Source: Pelomonas sp. Root1237
GTDB taxonomy: Bacteria > Pseudomonadota > Gammaproteobacteria > Burkholderiales > Burkholderiaceae_C
Reading direction: 5' to 3'
Assembly (NCBI RefSeq): GCF_001425055.1
Contig: NZ_LMDK01000020.1
Span: 9,310 to 73,309, forward strand
Length of the DNA: 64,000 nt
This document shows, one piece after another, positions 18,017 to 27,058 of the stretch. Made by a program: the position numbers and the translations under genes. The notes under the pieces are model-generated. The model was given only the letters and a program-made list of their open reading frames with translations. It ran no database searches and had not been told where the DNA came from. Position 1 is the stretch's first letter. Each line of letters opens with the position of its first letter.

Positions 18017-18697
18017 TCAGTCGTCCGGCTGAAGCAGGTAGCCCAGGCCGCGCAACGTCACGAGCTTGGCGCTTCCTGGTGGCAGTCGCTTGCGCAGCCG
18101 GTAGGCCACGACTTCGATCGCATCGGGCAGTGCATCCGCCGCGTCCGCAAACACCAGTTCGAAGAGCTTGTCCTTGGCCACCGCCTGGCCCGGTCCCACG
18201 AGCAGCGCGCGCAGCAGCGCGGCCTCGCGCGGCGCCAGGTCCAGCGGCTGGCCATGGTGATAGACGGCGCCACTCTGGGCATCGGCGCGCAGGCCGCAGA
18301 AGCTCGGTGCGTCGGCGGGCCGGGCCTCGCTGGCCTGGCCCTGGCGGCGCACCAGCGCGCGGATGCGGGCCTCCAGCTCGTCGAGGTCGAAGGGCTTGGG
18401 CAGGTAGTCGTCGGCGCCGGTGTTCAGGCCGAGGATCTTGTCGCCCAGCGTGCCGCGGGCCGTGATGATGATGACCGGCGTCGTCAACCCCTCGGCGCGC
18501 GCCTGGGACAGCACGTCCAGCCCATCCTGGCCCGGCAGGGACAGGTCGAGCAGCACGACGTCCGGCACGCTGGCGCGCCAGCGGCTCAACGCCCGCGCGC
18601 CGTCGTCGCAGATGACGACCTTGAAGCCGCGCCGCTCGAAAGAGCGCTGCAGCGTCGTCTGCATCGCGGCGTTGTCCTCGATCACCAGCAGCTTCAT
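18017..18697 (-). CDS. tctD: OmpR-family response regulator TctD
   Basis: 226 residues from the ATG at 18697 (the longer open frame to 19258 is antisense to tctC). The receiver domain begins MKLLVIEDNAAM, with phosphoacceptor D51 in DVVLLDLSLPG and lysine in YLPKPFDL. A winged-helix OmpR domain fills residues 130-226 (PREAALLRALL, VVAYRLRKRL, LVTLRGLGYLL). It is paired with the kinase encoded 10 bp downstream and divergent from tctC. By analogy with Salmonella and Comamonas systems it should activate tctCBA when tricarboxylates are present. Confidence 0.92.
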   Translation of the reverse strand: MKLLVIEDNAAMQTTLQRSFERRGFKVVICDDGARALSRWRASVPDVVLLDLSLPGQDGLDVLSQARAEGLTTPVIIITARGTLGDKILGLNTGADDYLPKPFDLDELEARIRALVRRQGQASEARPADAPSFCGLRADAQSGAVYHHGQPLDLAPREAALLRALLVGPGQAVAKDKLFELVFADAADALPDAIEVVAYRLRKRLPPGSAKLVTLRGLGYLLQPDD

Positions 18698-18848
18698 GGG
18701 CCGGCAGGCTAGCACCGCGGCGCTGTGAAACAGGGGCTGAGGTTTACCCCGAGGCCATGGACAGCGGATTGACAGCCTCGTCGTCAACCATGCGGGCTGC
18801 AAAAGAAAACCGGCCGCTTCCTCATCCGCAGGGGCTCGGCCATCATGC

Positions 18849-18867
18849 CGGGGCGGGATACGCCCCG
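18849..18867 (+). promoter_or_regulatory. Hairpin in the tctC leader
   Basis: CGGGGCG (18849-18855) and CGCCCCG (18861-18867) pair around GGATA. The hairpin ends about 10 nt before the AAGGAG ribosome site of tctC. It could stabilise the 5' end of the messenger or modulate ribosome access. No T-run follows, so termination is unlikely. Confidence 0.45.
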
Positions 18868-18887
18868 AGACGACAAGGAGACAAGCA

Positions 18888-19850
18888 ATGCGTCGCGATA
18901 CCTTCCTGAAGTCCCTGGCGGCCCTGGCCGCAGCCGGCGCCTGGCCATTGCAGGCCAACGCCGCCGGCGTGCCCATGAAGCTCATGATCCCCGCCAACCC
19001 CGGCGGCGGCTGGGACACCACCGGCCGGGCACTGGGCAAGGCACTGCAGGACGCGGGCCTCGCGTCCTCCGTGCAGTTCGAGAACAAGGGCGGCGCCGCC
19101 GGCGCCCTGGGCCTGGCGCAGTTCGTCAACGCCAGCAAGGGCGACCCGCATGCCCTCATCGTCATGGGCGCCGTCATGCTGGGCGGCATCATCACCGGCA
19201 AGCCGCCGGTGACGCTGGCCCAGGCCACGCCGATTGCGCGGCTGCTCAGCGAATACAACGTCTACGTCGTCCATGCCGCATCGCCGCTGAAGACGATGAA
19301 GGATGTCGTCGAGCAGCTCAAGAAGGACGCCGGCAGCGTCAAGTGGGGCGGCGGCTCGCGCGGCTCGACCGAGCATGTCGCCGCGGCCATGATCGCGCGC
19401 GACGTCGGCGTGGACGCGGCCAAGATCAACTACGTGCCCTTCCGCGGCGGTGGCGAGGCGGTGGCGGCCATCCTGGGCGGCAACGTCACGGTGGGCGGCA
19501 GCGGCTTCAGCGAATTCCAGCCCTATCTCGAGAGCGGCAAGATGCGCGCGCTGGCCGTCACGGCGCCGACCCGCATCAAGGGCCTGAATGCGCCGACGCT
19601 CAAGGAGCTGGGCATCGACGTCGAGATCGGCAACTGGCGCGGCGTCTACGCGCCGCCCGGCATCACGCCCGAGCAGCGCAAGGCGCTGACGGACATGGTC
19701 GTCGCGGCCACCAAGAGCAAGAGCTGGGCGGAATCCATCGACAAGAACGGCTGGACGCCGGCACTGCTGTCCGGCCCCGAGTTTGAGGCCTTCGTCGACC
19801 GCGAGTTCGCGACGTTGCGGGCGATCATGGTCAAGTCGGGGATGATTTAG
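18888..19850 (+). CDS. tctC: Tripartite tricarboxylate transporter binding protein TctC
   Basis: 320 residues, with AAGGAG 8 nt before the ATG. The N-terminus MRRDTFLKSLAALAAAGAWP has an export signal with RRDTFLK, close to a twin-arginine motif though with one extra residue; cleavage probably follows QANA. The mature protein shows the Bug/TctC fold signatures IPANPGGGWDTTGR near its start and VPFRGGGEAVAAILGGNV in the middle. It binds a carboxylic acid in the periplasm and delivers it to the TctBA membrane complex encoded downstream. The gap to tctB is 257 bp and full of stem-loops, suggesting that the binding protein is made in excess. Regulated by the divergent tctDE pair (inference from family). 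Confidence 0.93.
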   Translation: MRRDTFLKSLAALAAAGAWPLQANAAGVPMKLMIPANPGGGWDTTGRALGKALQDAGLASSVQFENKGGAAGALGLAQFVNASKGDPHALIVMGAVMLGGIITGKPPVTLAQATPIARLLSEYNVYVVHAASPLKTMKDVVEQLKKDAGSVKWGGGSRGSTEHVAAAMIARDVGVDAAKINYVPFRGGGEAVAAILGGNVTVGGSGFSEFQPYLESGKMRALAVTAPTRIKGLNAPTLKELGIDVEIGNWRGVYAPPGITPEQRKALTDMVVAATKSKSWAESIDKNGWTPALLSGPEFEAFVDREFATLRAIMVKSGMI

Positions 19851-19940
19851 CCCCTCGCCCAGTCTTGCGCCGGCTGAACGCCGGCAAGCCTGGTCGGTCT
19901 TGCAGACCGCGCTGCGGCAATGCCGCAGCTCTTCGGCAGG

Positions 19941-20089
19941 CACGACAAGCCCACAGGGCTTATCGTGTCCGGCCTCAGCCCCCGAGGGGACGGCGATGCT
20001 TGCGGCATCGAGCCGCAAGCACATCGCCATCGCGGGCCGGCTTGGGAGCGGCCCGGCGCTCGGCCCGAAATTCACGCGGCGCTGCCGCG
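19941..20089 (+). promoter_or_regulatory. Stem-loop-rich spacer between tctC and tctB
   Basis: Three strong hairpins in a row: CACGA-C-AAGCCC/GGGCTT-A-TCGTG (19941-19967, loop ACA), CTTGCGGC/GCCGCAAG (19999-20019, loop ATCGA) and CGCGGC/GCCGCG (20075-20089, loop GCT). None has a T-run. In binding-protein operons such spacers commonly protect the upstream message from 3' decay or cause partial termination, lowering permease expression. The precise mechanism here is inferred. Confidence 0.55.
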
Positions 20090-20107
20090 AATTCACAAGG
20101 ATCGCTG

Positions 20108-20617
20108 ATGAGCAGCAATTCCTCTTCCAACGGCCAGACATTCGTCGGCGTCGGCACCCTGCTGATCGGCGCGGTGATGGCCTACGGCGCGACCTTCATC
20201 TCGTCGGAGGCCGGTTATGCCGGTGTCGGGCCGAACGCCCTGCCCTGGCTGGTGTCGGTGGTGCTGATGATCTGCGGCGCCTGGCTTGTCTGGGAGGCGC
20301 GCACAGGGGGCTACCGCGAGATGGAGGCGCCGTCGGGTGCCGAGCGTTGCGATTGGAAGGCCGTCGCCTGGGTCATCGCTGGCGTCATCCTGAACGCGAG
20401 CCTCATCACGACGCTGGGCTTCATCCTGTCCTGCGCGCTGTGCTTTGCATTCGCCGTGCGCGGCCTGCGAATTTCGGAAGGCAAGACGGGCGGCGCAATC
20501 AAGCGTGGCCTGCTGGACCTTGCGACCGGCATCTGCATCGCGGCGCCGGTGTTCTGGCTCTTCACCAAGCTGCTGGCGATCAACCTGCCCGGCCTGACGG
20601 CCAGCGGCTGGCTGTGA
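20108..20617 (+). CDS. tctB: Tripartite tricarboxylate transporter small membrane subunit TctB
   Basis: 169 residues from ATG 20108 (AAGGATCGCTG before it). Four hydrophobic helices are visible at about 12-30, 44-63, 84-120 (a split pair) and 138-158, the usual topology of TctB, with [12 protein letters not shown] after the first helix. TctB is poorly conserved in sequence, so the call rests partly on its position between tctC and tctA, whose ATG comes 10 bp after this stop. The longer open frame reaching back to 19865 runs through the hairpin spacer and was not used. Confidence 0.88.
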   Translation: MSSNSSSNGQTFVGVGTLLIGAVMAYGATFISSEAGYAGVGPNALPWLVSVVLMICGAWLVWEARTGGYREMEAPSGAERCDWKAVAWVIAGVILNASLITTLGFILSCALCFAFAVRGLRISEGKTGGAIKRGLLDLATGICIAAPVFWLFTKLLAINLPGLTASGWL

Positions 20618-20627
20618 GGAAAACACC

Positions 20628-22118
20628 ATGATGGATCTCTGGAACCAACTGCTCGGCGGCTTCGCCACCGCCGGCACGCCCATCAACCTGATGTGGGCCT
20701 TCCTCGGCTGCGTCATCGGCACGGCCATCGGCGTGCTGCCGGGCCTGGGCCCCGCGGTGACGGTGGCCATGTTGCTGCCCATCACGACCCAGGTGGAACC
20801 GACGGCGTCGCTGATCTTCTTCGCCGGCATCTACTACGGCGCGATGTACGGCGGCTCGACGACCTCCATCCTGCTCAACACCCCCGGCGAGACCGGCACC
20901 ATGGTGACGGCACTGGAAGGCTTCAAGATGGCCAAGAGCGGCCGCGCCGGCGCTGCCCTGGCCACCGCGGCCATCGGCTCCTTCGTGGCCGGCACCATCG
21001 CCACCGTGCTCGTCACGCTGTTCGCACCCCTCGTCGCAGACTTCGCCGTCACCCTCGGCCCGCCGGAGTATTTCCTGTTGATGCTGCTGGCCTTCACGAC
21101 GGTCAGCGCCGTGCTGGGCAAGAGCACGCTGCGCGGCATGACGTCCCTCTTCATCGGCCTGGCGCTGGGCCTGATCGGCCTGGACCAGATCACCGGCCAG
21201 GTGCGCTACACCGGCGGCGTGCCCGAGTTCATGGACGGCATCGAGACCGTGCTCGTCGCCGTCGGCCTGTTCGCCGTGGGCGAGACGCTGTACCTAGCCC
21301 TCTACGAAGGCCGCAGCACCGCCGACCTCAACAAGATGGGCAGCGTGCACATGACGCGCCAGGAATGGCGGCGCTCCTGGCCGGCCTGGCTGCGCGGCAC
21401 CCTCATCGGCTTCCCGTTTGGCACCATCCCCGCAGGCGGCTCAGAGATCCCGACCTTCCTGAGCTATGCCACCGAGCGCAAGCTCAGCAAGCACAAGGAA
21501 GAGTTCGGCACCACCGGCGCCATCGAGGGCGTGGCGGGCCCCGAGGCCGCCAACAACGCCGCCGTCACCGCGACCCTGGTGCCGCTGCTCACACTGGGCA
21601 TCCCGACCTCGGTCACTGCGGCCATCCTGCTGAGCGCGTTGCAGAACTACGGCATCCAGGCCGGCCCGCAACTGTTCACCACGTCCTCGGCCCTGGTGTG
21701 GGCGCTGATCGCGTCGCTCTACATCGGCAACGTGATGCTGCTGGTGCTGAACCTGCCGCTCGTGGGCCTGTGGGTGAAGCTGCTGAAGATCCCGCGGCCG
21801 CAGCTGTATGCGGGCATCCTGATCTTTGCCACCGTCGGCGTCTACGGCATGCGCCAGAGCGCCTTCGATCTCTTCCTGATGCTGGGCCTGGGGCTGATGG
21901 GCGTCGTCATGCGGCGCTTCGATTTCCCGACCGCGCCAATCGTCGTCGGCATGATCCTCGGCCCCCTGGCCGAGGCCCAGGGGCGCAATGCACTGTCCAT
22001 CGGCAGCGGGAACTGGAGCGTCTTCATCGAGCGGCCGCTGTCCGTGGGCCTGCTGGTGGTGCTGGCCGCCGTGCTGCTGCTGCCGCGTGCATGGCGCTGG
22101 GTGGCCGCGCGGCGCTGA
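20628..22118 (+). CDS. tctA: Tripartite tricarboxylate transporter large permease TctA
   Basis: 496 residues and about 11-12 transmembrane segments. The conserved TctA signatures are all present: [17 protein letters not shown] (about 36-52), [39 protein letters not shown] and [20 protein letters not shown]. It forms the sodium- or proton-coupled channel part of the TctABC uptake system for citrate-like tricarboxylates or related organic acids. A GGAAAACACC tract precedes the ATG. It ends the tctCBA operon and converges with the outer-membrane protein gene at 22164. Confidence 0.95.
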   Translation: MMDLWNQLLGGFATAGTPINLMWAFLGCVIGTAIGVLPGLGPAVTVAMLLPITTQVEPTASLIFFAGIYYGAMYGGSTTSILLNTPGETGTMVTALEGFKMAKSGRAGAALATAAIGSFVAGTIATVLVTLFAPLVADFAVTLGPPEYFLLMLLAFTTVSAVLGKSTLRGMTSLFIGLALGLIGLDQITGQVRYTGGVPEFMDGIETVLVAVGLFAVGETLYLALYEGRSTADLNKMGSVHMTRQEWRRSWPAWLRGTLIGFPFGTIPAGGSEIPTFLSYATERKLSKHKEEFGTTGAIEGVAGPEAANNAAVTATLVPLLTLGIPTSVTAAILLSALQNYGIQAGPQLFTTSSALVWALIASLYIGNVMLLVLNLPLVGLWVKLLKIPRPQLYAGILIFATVGVYGMRQSAFDLFLMLGLGLMGVVMRRFDFPTAPIVVGMILGPLAEAQGRNALSIGSGNWSVFIERPLSVGLLVVLAAVLLLPRAWRWVAARR

Positions 22119-22163
22119 CGCCGGCGCGATTGGCGGGCCCGTCCCGTGCTGCGAGGACCCGGA

Positions 22164-24272
22164 TCAGAACGGGTCTTTGAACTGCATCGTCACGAAGAAC
22201 GCGCCCCGCGCCTCGCCGGCCTGGCGGCGCAGGTTGGCCATGTAGCCCAGGCTGAAATCCACGCTGTCCACCAGCGTCACGCGCAGGCCCGTGCCCATGG
22301 CAAGGCGGGTACGCGGGCCGCTCAGGCGCGGGCCGAGATTCACCGCATCCAGCATCAGCAGCGGGCTGATAGCGATGGCATTGATCTCGTCCATCAGCGT
22401 GTCGACGATATGGCGCACCGGCTCGATCTCGCGGCGCGCGTCCCGCTCGGCCACTTTGGGGTCGGCCGCCGCGAACCACCGCGCCAGCTGCTCGACGTCG
22501 GCGCGCAGCGCGGCGCCTTGCTGCGTGACGCGCGGGTCGCGCGGGCCGGCGTTGAAGCCCTCCACGCAAAGCGCCACCACCTGCCCCAGGGTGTTGGCGG
22601 TGTCTTCACCGGGCAGCAGTTCGGTGAACAGGCCAAGCTGCGTCAGGCTGGACTCCTGCAACACCTGGGTGATCTCGTCCTGGGCTTGAGCGAGCTGCCC
22701 CTTGCAGGCGGCGAACGCATCGCTGTCGGCGCTGCCCGCAGGGGGCTGCACGGCGGCCACGGCGCCATCCAGCGCGGCCAGGGTCTGCTGCACCTTGGGC
22801 AGTTGCGCAATGGCCTGCAGATAGGTCGGCATGGTGGTGCGGTTGTCCGCCGCGAGGCCGCCGACGGCGGAGTCCAGCTGGCCGTTCAGCGCGGCGCGGA
22901 CCTGGGCGTCGCGGTAAGCCTCGGCCGGTACCAGGGGCTGGTTGAACACCGGCAGCGCCGCCGTCAGGCTTAAGCCCGAGAAGCGCCGATAGCCCGGGCT
23001 GGCGGCGCTGCCGGCCAGTGCATTGGTGCCCAGGCTGCGCAGCAGCGGCGCCGCGCGGATCTGCCATTCCTCGCCGCCGATGAAGGGCTGCTCGCGCCCG
23101 CCGGCGAAGAAGCGCGCGCCGTGGGGCACCAGGCCTGCCTCGCGCAGATGGCCCAGCGTCAGACGCGTCTCCAGCGACAGGCTGCGATGGTCGGCCACCA
23201 GCCAGCGGCCCTCATGGGCGATGTCGACGATCTGCTTGACCCAGTCCAAGCCCGCGCCGCCGCTGCCGGCGCCGAACTCGACCGCATAGCTCGCGGCCAG
23301 GCTCTGCCGCGCCAGCCGTGCCGTGGTGCCCGCCATCAGCTTGAGCGACTGGTAGCGCTGGTCCGCCACCAGGCCTGCGGCGGGGTCGTCCTGGCCGCGG
23401 CTGCGATGCTGGCCGGCGTCCAGCGCCGCTCCCAGGCGCATCGCCAGCGCCCAGCTGCCCAGCGGATGCGTCTGAGCGAAGGCCTGGGCCTCGAGGTTGT
23501 TCTGCCCCAGCCGCGACACGGACTTGGCGGGCACCGACTGGTCGGCATAGCCCAGCCGCCAGGCCGTGTGGGCCCAGATGCCGTCGCTGTGCTCCCGGCC
23601 TCCCTCCAGCGCGAGCGCCACGTCGCGCAGCCGATCGCTGGCATACGCATCGAGGGCGAGCGAGCGCCAGTAGGCGTCGGCACCCGCACCACTGCGGTTG
23701 TACAAGGCCGCCACCCCGGCGCCAGCGCCCTCGCCGGCCCGATACCCCAGGCGGGGCTGCAGGCGCATGCCTGGCCGCAAGGCCTCCTGCCCGGACTGGC
23801 GCTCCGGCGCTGCCGTCTCGCGCTGGCGCGACTCCCAGGTGAGCCCCACCGACAGGGAGGCCTTGATGGCGTAGACGAAGAACACCAGGTCCAGGCCCTG
23901 CGGCGTGCAGCTGACCATCACCGGCAGCACGCGGCCGCCGACACGGGCCTCGACATCCAGGTTGGCGAAGGGCAGCGCCGCGATCTGGTTCCACACGGTC
24001 GTGACCTGGCTGGCGCTGTAGGGCGTGCCGCGCAGCGGCTCGGCCAGGGCCTTCGCCTGGTTCAGGTCCGCGCGGATCCAGGGCAGGAAGGCCAGCGGCG
24101 TCTGCACGTCCACGGCATGGATGGGCATGCCGCCAAAGGCGCCGTTGGCCGGACAGGCATTGCCGACGACGACCGCAGCCTGCCCGGCTTGCGGGCCGGC
24201 GCTGGCGACGGCGGGCGCCAGCAGGGCGGGCAGGGACAGCGCCCAGCACGCGCCCAGTGGCGGGCGTCTCAC
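22164..24272 (-). CDS. Outer-membrane beta-barrel protein, possibly Omp85/surface-antigen-like
   Basis: 702 residues with a signal peptide (MRRPPLGACWALSLPALLAP, cut near ASA|G). Residues about 30-145 contain a segment resembling the end of a POTRA-like domain (FANLDVEARV, LDLVFFVYAI). The rest alternates like a beta-barrel: YRAGEGAGAGVAALYNRSGA, LTLGHLREAGLVPHGARFFA, SVDFSLGYMANLRRQ. It ends FKDPF with a terminal Phe, as expected for barrels inserted by BAM. FFAGGREQPFIGGEEWQIRA occupies the position where Omp85 proteins place their VRGF loop. A helical stretch of about 200 residues (about 430-630) interrupts the barrel, which is unusual. Its start overlaps the stop of the small gene at 24269 (4 bp), so they are co-translated. 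Family assignment is tentative; membrane location is fairly safe. Confidence 0.65.
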   Translation of the reverse strand: MRRPPLGACWALSLPALLAPAVASAGPQAGQAAVVVGNACPANGAFGGMPIHAVDVQTPLAFLPWIRADLNQAKALAEPLRGTPYSASQVTTVWNQIAALPFANLDVEARVGGRVLPVMVSCTPQGLDLVFFVYAIKASLSVGLTWESRQRETAAPERQSGQEALRPGMRLQPRLGYRAGEGAGAGVAALYNRSGAGADAYWRSLALDAYASDRLRDVALALEGGREHSDGIWAHTAWRLGYADQSVPAKSVSRLGQNNLEAQAFAQTHPLGSWALAMRLGAALDAGQHRSRGQDDPAAGLVADQRYQSLKLMAGTTARLARQSLAASYAVEFGAGSGGAGLDWVKQIVDIAHEGRWLVADHRSLSLETRLTLGHLREAGLVPHGARFFAGGREQPFIGGEEWQIRAAPLLRSLGTNALAGSAASPGYRRFSGLSLTAALPVFNQPLVPAEAYRDAQVRAALNGQLDSAVGGLAADNRTTMPTYLQAIAQLPKVQQTLAALDGAVAAVQPPAGSADSDAFAACKGQLAQAQDEITQVLQESSLTQLGLFTELLPGEDTANTLGQVVALCVEGFNAGPRDPRVTQQGAALRADVEQLARWFAAADPKVAERDARREIEPVRHIVDTLMDEINAIAISPLLMLDAVNLGPRLSGPRTRLAMGTGLRVTLVDSVDFSLGYMANLRRQAGEARGAFFVTMQFKDPF

Positions 24273-24640
24273 CGCTTGATCAGCGTGCGCTGGATGGTGG
24301 CATTGGCCGCTGGGCCGCCGGGCTGCTGGCTCGCGAGCGCCGCGTTGGACGCCGGGCCGGCCAGGAAGGCGGCCTGCGTGGCGGTCAGGCCGTTGGTGGC
24401 TGTGGCGGCGGCCTTGCTGTGCAATTCCTTGTCGACGACCACGTCCAGGCTCACGCGCGCTTCGCCGTAGGCCACGGCCTTGTCATCGCGGCGGAACAGC
24501 TTGAAGTGGATGGTCCAGGTCGGCAGGCCGTTGTCGTCGCTGACCTTCTCCAGCCCGAACACGATGCGGCGCAGATCGTCCTTGGTATTCACGACGAGGT
24601 CGACCTTGATGTTGGTGATGATGTGTTCTCGGGTGGTCAT
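24269..24640 (-). CDS. Small cytoplasmic protein of unknown function
   Basis: 123 residues from the ATG at 24640 (CAGGAG upstream). No signal peptide or membrane helix. The first about 75 residues look like a compact beta-rich domain (IITNIKVDLVVNTKDDLRRI, TWTIHFKLFRRDDKAVAYGE). The last 45 are Ala/Gln/Gly/Asn-rich and probably disordered. I do not recognise the family. It sits between an SNF2-type helicase gene and an outer-membrane-barrel gene whose start overlaps its stop by 4 bp. Confidence 0.65.
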   Translation of the reverse strand: MTTREHIITNIKVDLVVNTKDDLRRIVFGLEKVSDDNGLPTWTIHFKLFRRDDKAVAYGEARVSLDVVVDKELHSKAAATATNGLTATQAAFLAGPASNAALASQQPGGPAANATIQRTLIKR

Positions 24641-24696
24641 GGCTGGCTCCTGATCTTGATTGACCGGCATGAGTAGGCCGCCGGCCCGCGCCGGGG

Positions 24697-27018
24697 TCAT
24701 CCGTAGAAGTGGGGAAGGTCGGCGGCTGGCGGCTGCCGCAGGCCAGATTCGGCCTCCTCCAGCGGCGCCAGCAGCAGCTTCAGTTCCATCTCGCCGAACT
24801 TGCTCAGGCTGCTGCCGTCGTCGCTGCCGAGCAGGCCGTCGGCCAAGGCCTTCTTGCGCGCCTGCAGCTCCAGCATGCGCTCCTCGATGCTGCCCTGGGC
24901 CACCAACTGGTAGACGAACACCGGCTGATCCTGGCCGATGCGGTGGGCGCGCGCGCTGGCCTGGGCCTGCACGGCTGGGTTCCACCAGGGGTCGACGTGG
25001 ATGACGGTGTCCGCGGCCGTGAGGTTCAGGCCCACGCCGCCGGCCTTGAGACTGGCCAGCAGGATGGGCTCCTCGCGCGCCTGGAAGCGGCGCACGACCT
25101 CGCCACGCGCGGATGCGGCGGTCTGGCCGGTCAGGCGCAGATGGGGCAGGCCCAGACGGTCCAGCTCAGCGGCAATCAGGTCCAGCATCTCGGTGAACTG
25201 CGAGAACACCAGCAGGCGCCGGCCCTGGGCAACGAAATCGGGCAGATGCTCGCGCAGCCATTCGAGCTTGGCGCGCTCTACAAAGGGCGGCATCTCCACG
25301 CCCTTGAGCAGCAGCGGGTCGCAGCAGACCTGGCGCAGCTTCAGCATCGCGTCCAGCACGCTGATCAGGCTGGTGGCATTGAAGCCGTCGCGGGCCAGGA
25401 TGCGCCTGACCATGTGGTCGGCCGCCACGCGCACGCTCTCGTAAAGCTGCTTTTGCTGGCCAACCAGCGTGACGCGCTTGACCAGCTCGGTCAGCGGCGG
25501 CAGCTCGGTGGCGACCTCCGTCTTCATGCGGCGCAGGATGAAGGGCCGCACACGCGCCGCGAGAAGGCGGGCGCGCGGGCCGTCGCGGTTGACCTCGATG
25601 GGCTTGCGCCAATGGCGCGCGAAGCTGCGCGAGTCGCCGAGGAAGCCGGGCATCAGCAGGTCGAACAGCGACCACAGCTCGCCGAGGTGGTTCTCCAGCG
25701 GCGTGCCGGTGAGGGCCAGGCGGTGGCGGGTGTCAAGCCGGCGCAGCGCGCGGGCGGCACGGGCCTGGGCGTTCTTGACGGCCTGGGCCTCATCGAGGAT
25801 GAGCAGATGCCAGGGCTGGGCGGACAGCTTGCGCAGGTCGCGCCAGACGAGGTTGTAGGTGCTGAGCACGACGTCGGTATCGGCGAGTTGCGCCGCCTCG
25901 CGGTCGGCGCCATGCCAGGTCATCAGCCTGAGCCCCGGCGCGATGCGCGCCGCCTCCTGCTGCCAATTGAAGAGCAGCGAGGTCGGCACGATGACGAGGG
26001 CCGGGCGGTCCAGCCGACCAGCCTGCTTCTCGGTCCAGATGTGGGCCAGGGCCTGCGCCGTCTTGCCCAGGCCCATGTCGTCGGCCAGGATGCCGGCGAG
26101 GCCCTGCTCGCGAAGGTATTGCAGCCAGGCCAGGCCATGCAATTGATAGGGCCGCAGCTGCAGGCCGAGACCTTCGGGCTGCGCCATCGAAGTCGGCGCG
26201 CCGGCCGCCAGCAGGCGCTGGCCCAGCGCCTTCAGGCCCGCGTCGCCATGGATCTGCCAGCGGCCGCGCGATTCCTCCTCGATGCAGCGGATGCGGTCGG
26301 CGTCCCAGGCATTGAGCTTGAGCGGCTTGCCCTTCTCCAGCTCCACCGGCTTGAGCAGGTCCAGCAGCGCCAGCATGATGGCCTTGAGCGGCGCGGCAAC
26401 GGCGTGATAGCGCCGGCCACCAGGTGCGCGCAGTGACACGATGGCGTCGTCCTCGATGGCGACGATGGCCACCGCATCGAGCCAGCGCTTGTCCTTGCGC
26501 AGCAGGTTGGCGATCAGCGGGGCCAGGTCGATGCGCTGGCCATCCACCTCCATGCCCAGGCTGACCAGCCAAGCGCCGGTGCGGCGCTCCAGACCCAGGC
26601 CTTCGACGCGGCGGCTGGGCGGTGGCGCTTCGGTGTCTTCAGCCAGCCCGAGCTGCCAGCCACTGACGGCTTGGCTATGGTGGGCAAAGCCCGGCTCGGT
26701 CGTGACCTGCCAGCCCAGGGCCTGCAACTCGGGCACCTTCTCGGCGTGGAAGTCGCCGAAGAACTCTTCCTGGACCAGGGTCCAGAGCGAAGCGTCCAAA
26801 GGCAGCGGCGCGCCGCGCCATTGCAGCAGGGCCGGGTCCAGCGCAATCAGGCCACGCGTCAGCAGCGCCAGCTCGGCTTGCACGTCGGCCGCAGCCAGCA
26901 TCGCCACCGTCACTTGCTCGCCCCGCGGGCCGAGGGCGCCGCGCGGGCGCAGGCCGAGCAAGCCGTCGCCGCGCGTCAGCGTGCGCAGCGTCAGGTGAGG
27001 TGGAGGTGCGGCAGGCAT
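24697..27018 (-). CDS. SNF2-family DEAD/DEAH-box helicase (RapA/HepA-like ATPase)
   Basis: 773 residues. After an N-terminal domain of about 285 residues comes the SNF2 ATPase. Motif I is ADDMGLGKTAQAL (K319), motif II is LILDEAQAVKN (DEAQ, 409-412), and ALTGTPLENHLGELWSL is motif III. The C-terminal helicase domain has LLVFSQFTEMLDLI, LKAGGVGLNLTAADTVI and ARAHRIGQDQPVFVY. These enzymes translocate along double-stranded DNA using ATP and remodel protein-DNA complexes. The N-terminal part resembles that of stand-alone bacterial SNF2 ATPases, and no nuclease or zinc-finger SWIM motif is visible. It is 56 bp upstream of the small gene at 24269-24640 and on the same strand, an odd partner for a barrel protein. 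Not obviously a defence island, as no other defence genes are near. Confidence 0.9.
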   Translation of the reverse strand: MPAAPPPHLTLRTLTRGDGLLGLRPRGALGPRGEQVTVAMLAAADVQAELALLTRGLIALDPALLQWRGAPLPLDASLWTLVQEEFFGDFHAEKVPELQALGWQVTTEPGFAHHSQAVSGWQLGLAEDTEAPPPSRRVEGLGLERRTGAWLVSLGMEVDGQRIDLAPLIANLLRKDKRWLDAVAIVAIEDDAIVSLRAPGGRRYHAVAAPLKAIMLALLDLLKPVELEKGKPLKLNAWDADRIRCIEEESRGRWQIHGDAGLKALGQRLLAAGAPTSMAQPEGLGLQLRPYQLHGLAWLQYLREQGLAGILADDMGLGKTAQALAHIWTEKQAGRLDRPALVIVPTSLLFNWQQEAARIAPGLRLMTWHGADREAAQLADTDVVLSTYNLVWRDLRKLSAQPWHLLILDEAQAVKNAQARAARALRRLDTRHRLALTGTPLENHLGELWSLFDLLMPGFLGDSRSFARHWRKPIEVNRDGPRARLLAARVRPFILRRMKTEVATELPPLTELVKRVTLVGQQKQLYESVRVAADHMVRRILARDGFNATSLISVLDAMLKLRQVCCDPLLLKGVEMPPFVERAKLEWLREHLPDFVAQGRRLLVFSQFTEMLDLIAAELDRLGLPHLRLTGQTAASARGEVVRRFQAREEPILLASLKAGGVGLNLTAADTVIHVDPWWNPAVQAQASARAHRIGQDQPVFVYQLVAQGSIEERMLELQARKKALADGLLGSDDGSSLSKFGEMELKLLLAPLEEAESGLRQPPAADLPHFYG

Positions 27019-27058
27019 GGCGACAGTCTCGCAGCCCGCGAGACTGTCGCGACCGAAC

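Noticed and set aside
22155..22174. Hairpin GACCCG/CGGGTC between tctA and the barrel gene as a bidirectional terminator
   Set aside because: The 6-bp stem with an 8-nt loop overlaps the barrel gene's last codons and has no T-run on either side.
24697..27018. A phage-defence system around the SNF2 helicase
   Set aside because: There are no nuclease, methyltransferase, recombinase or other defence genes next to it, and its neighbours are an outer-membrane barrel and a small unknown protein.
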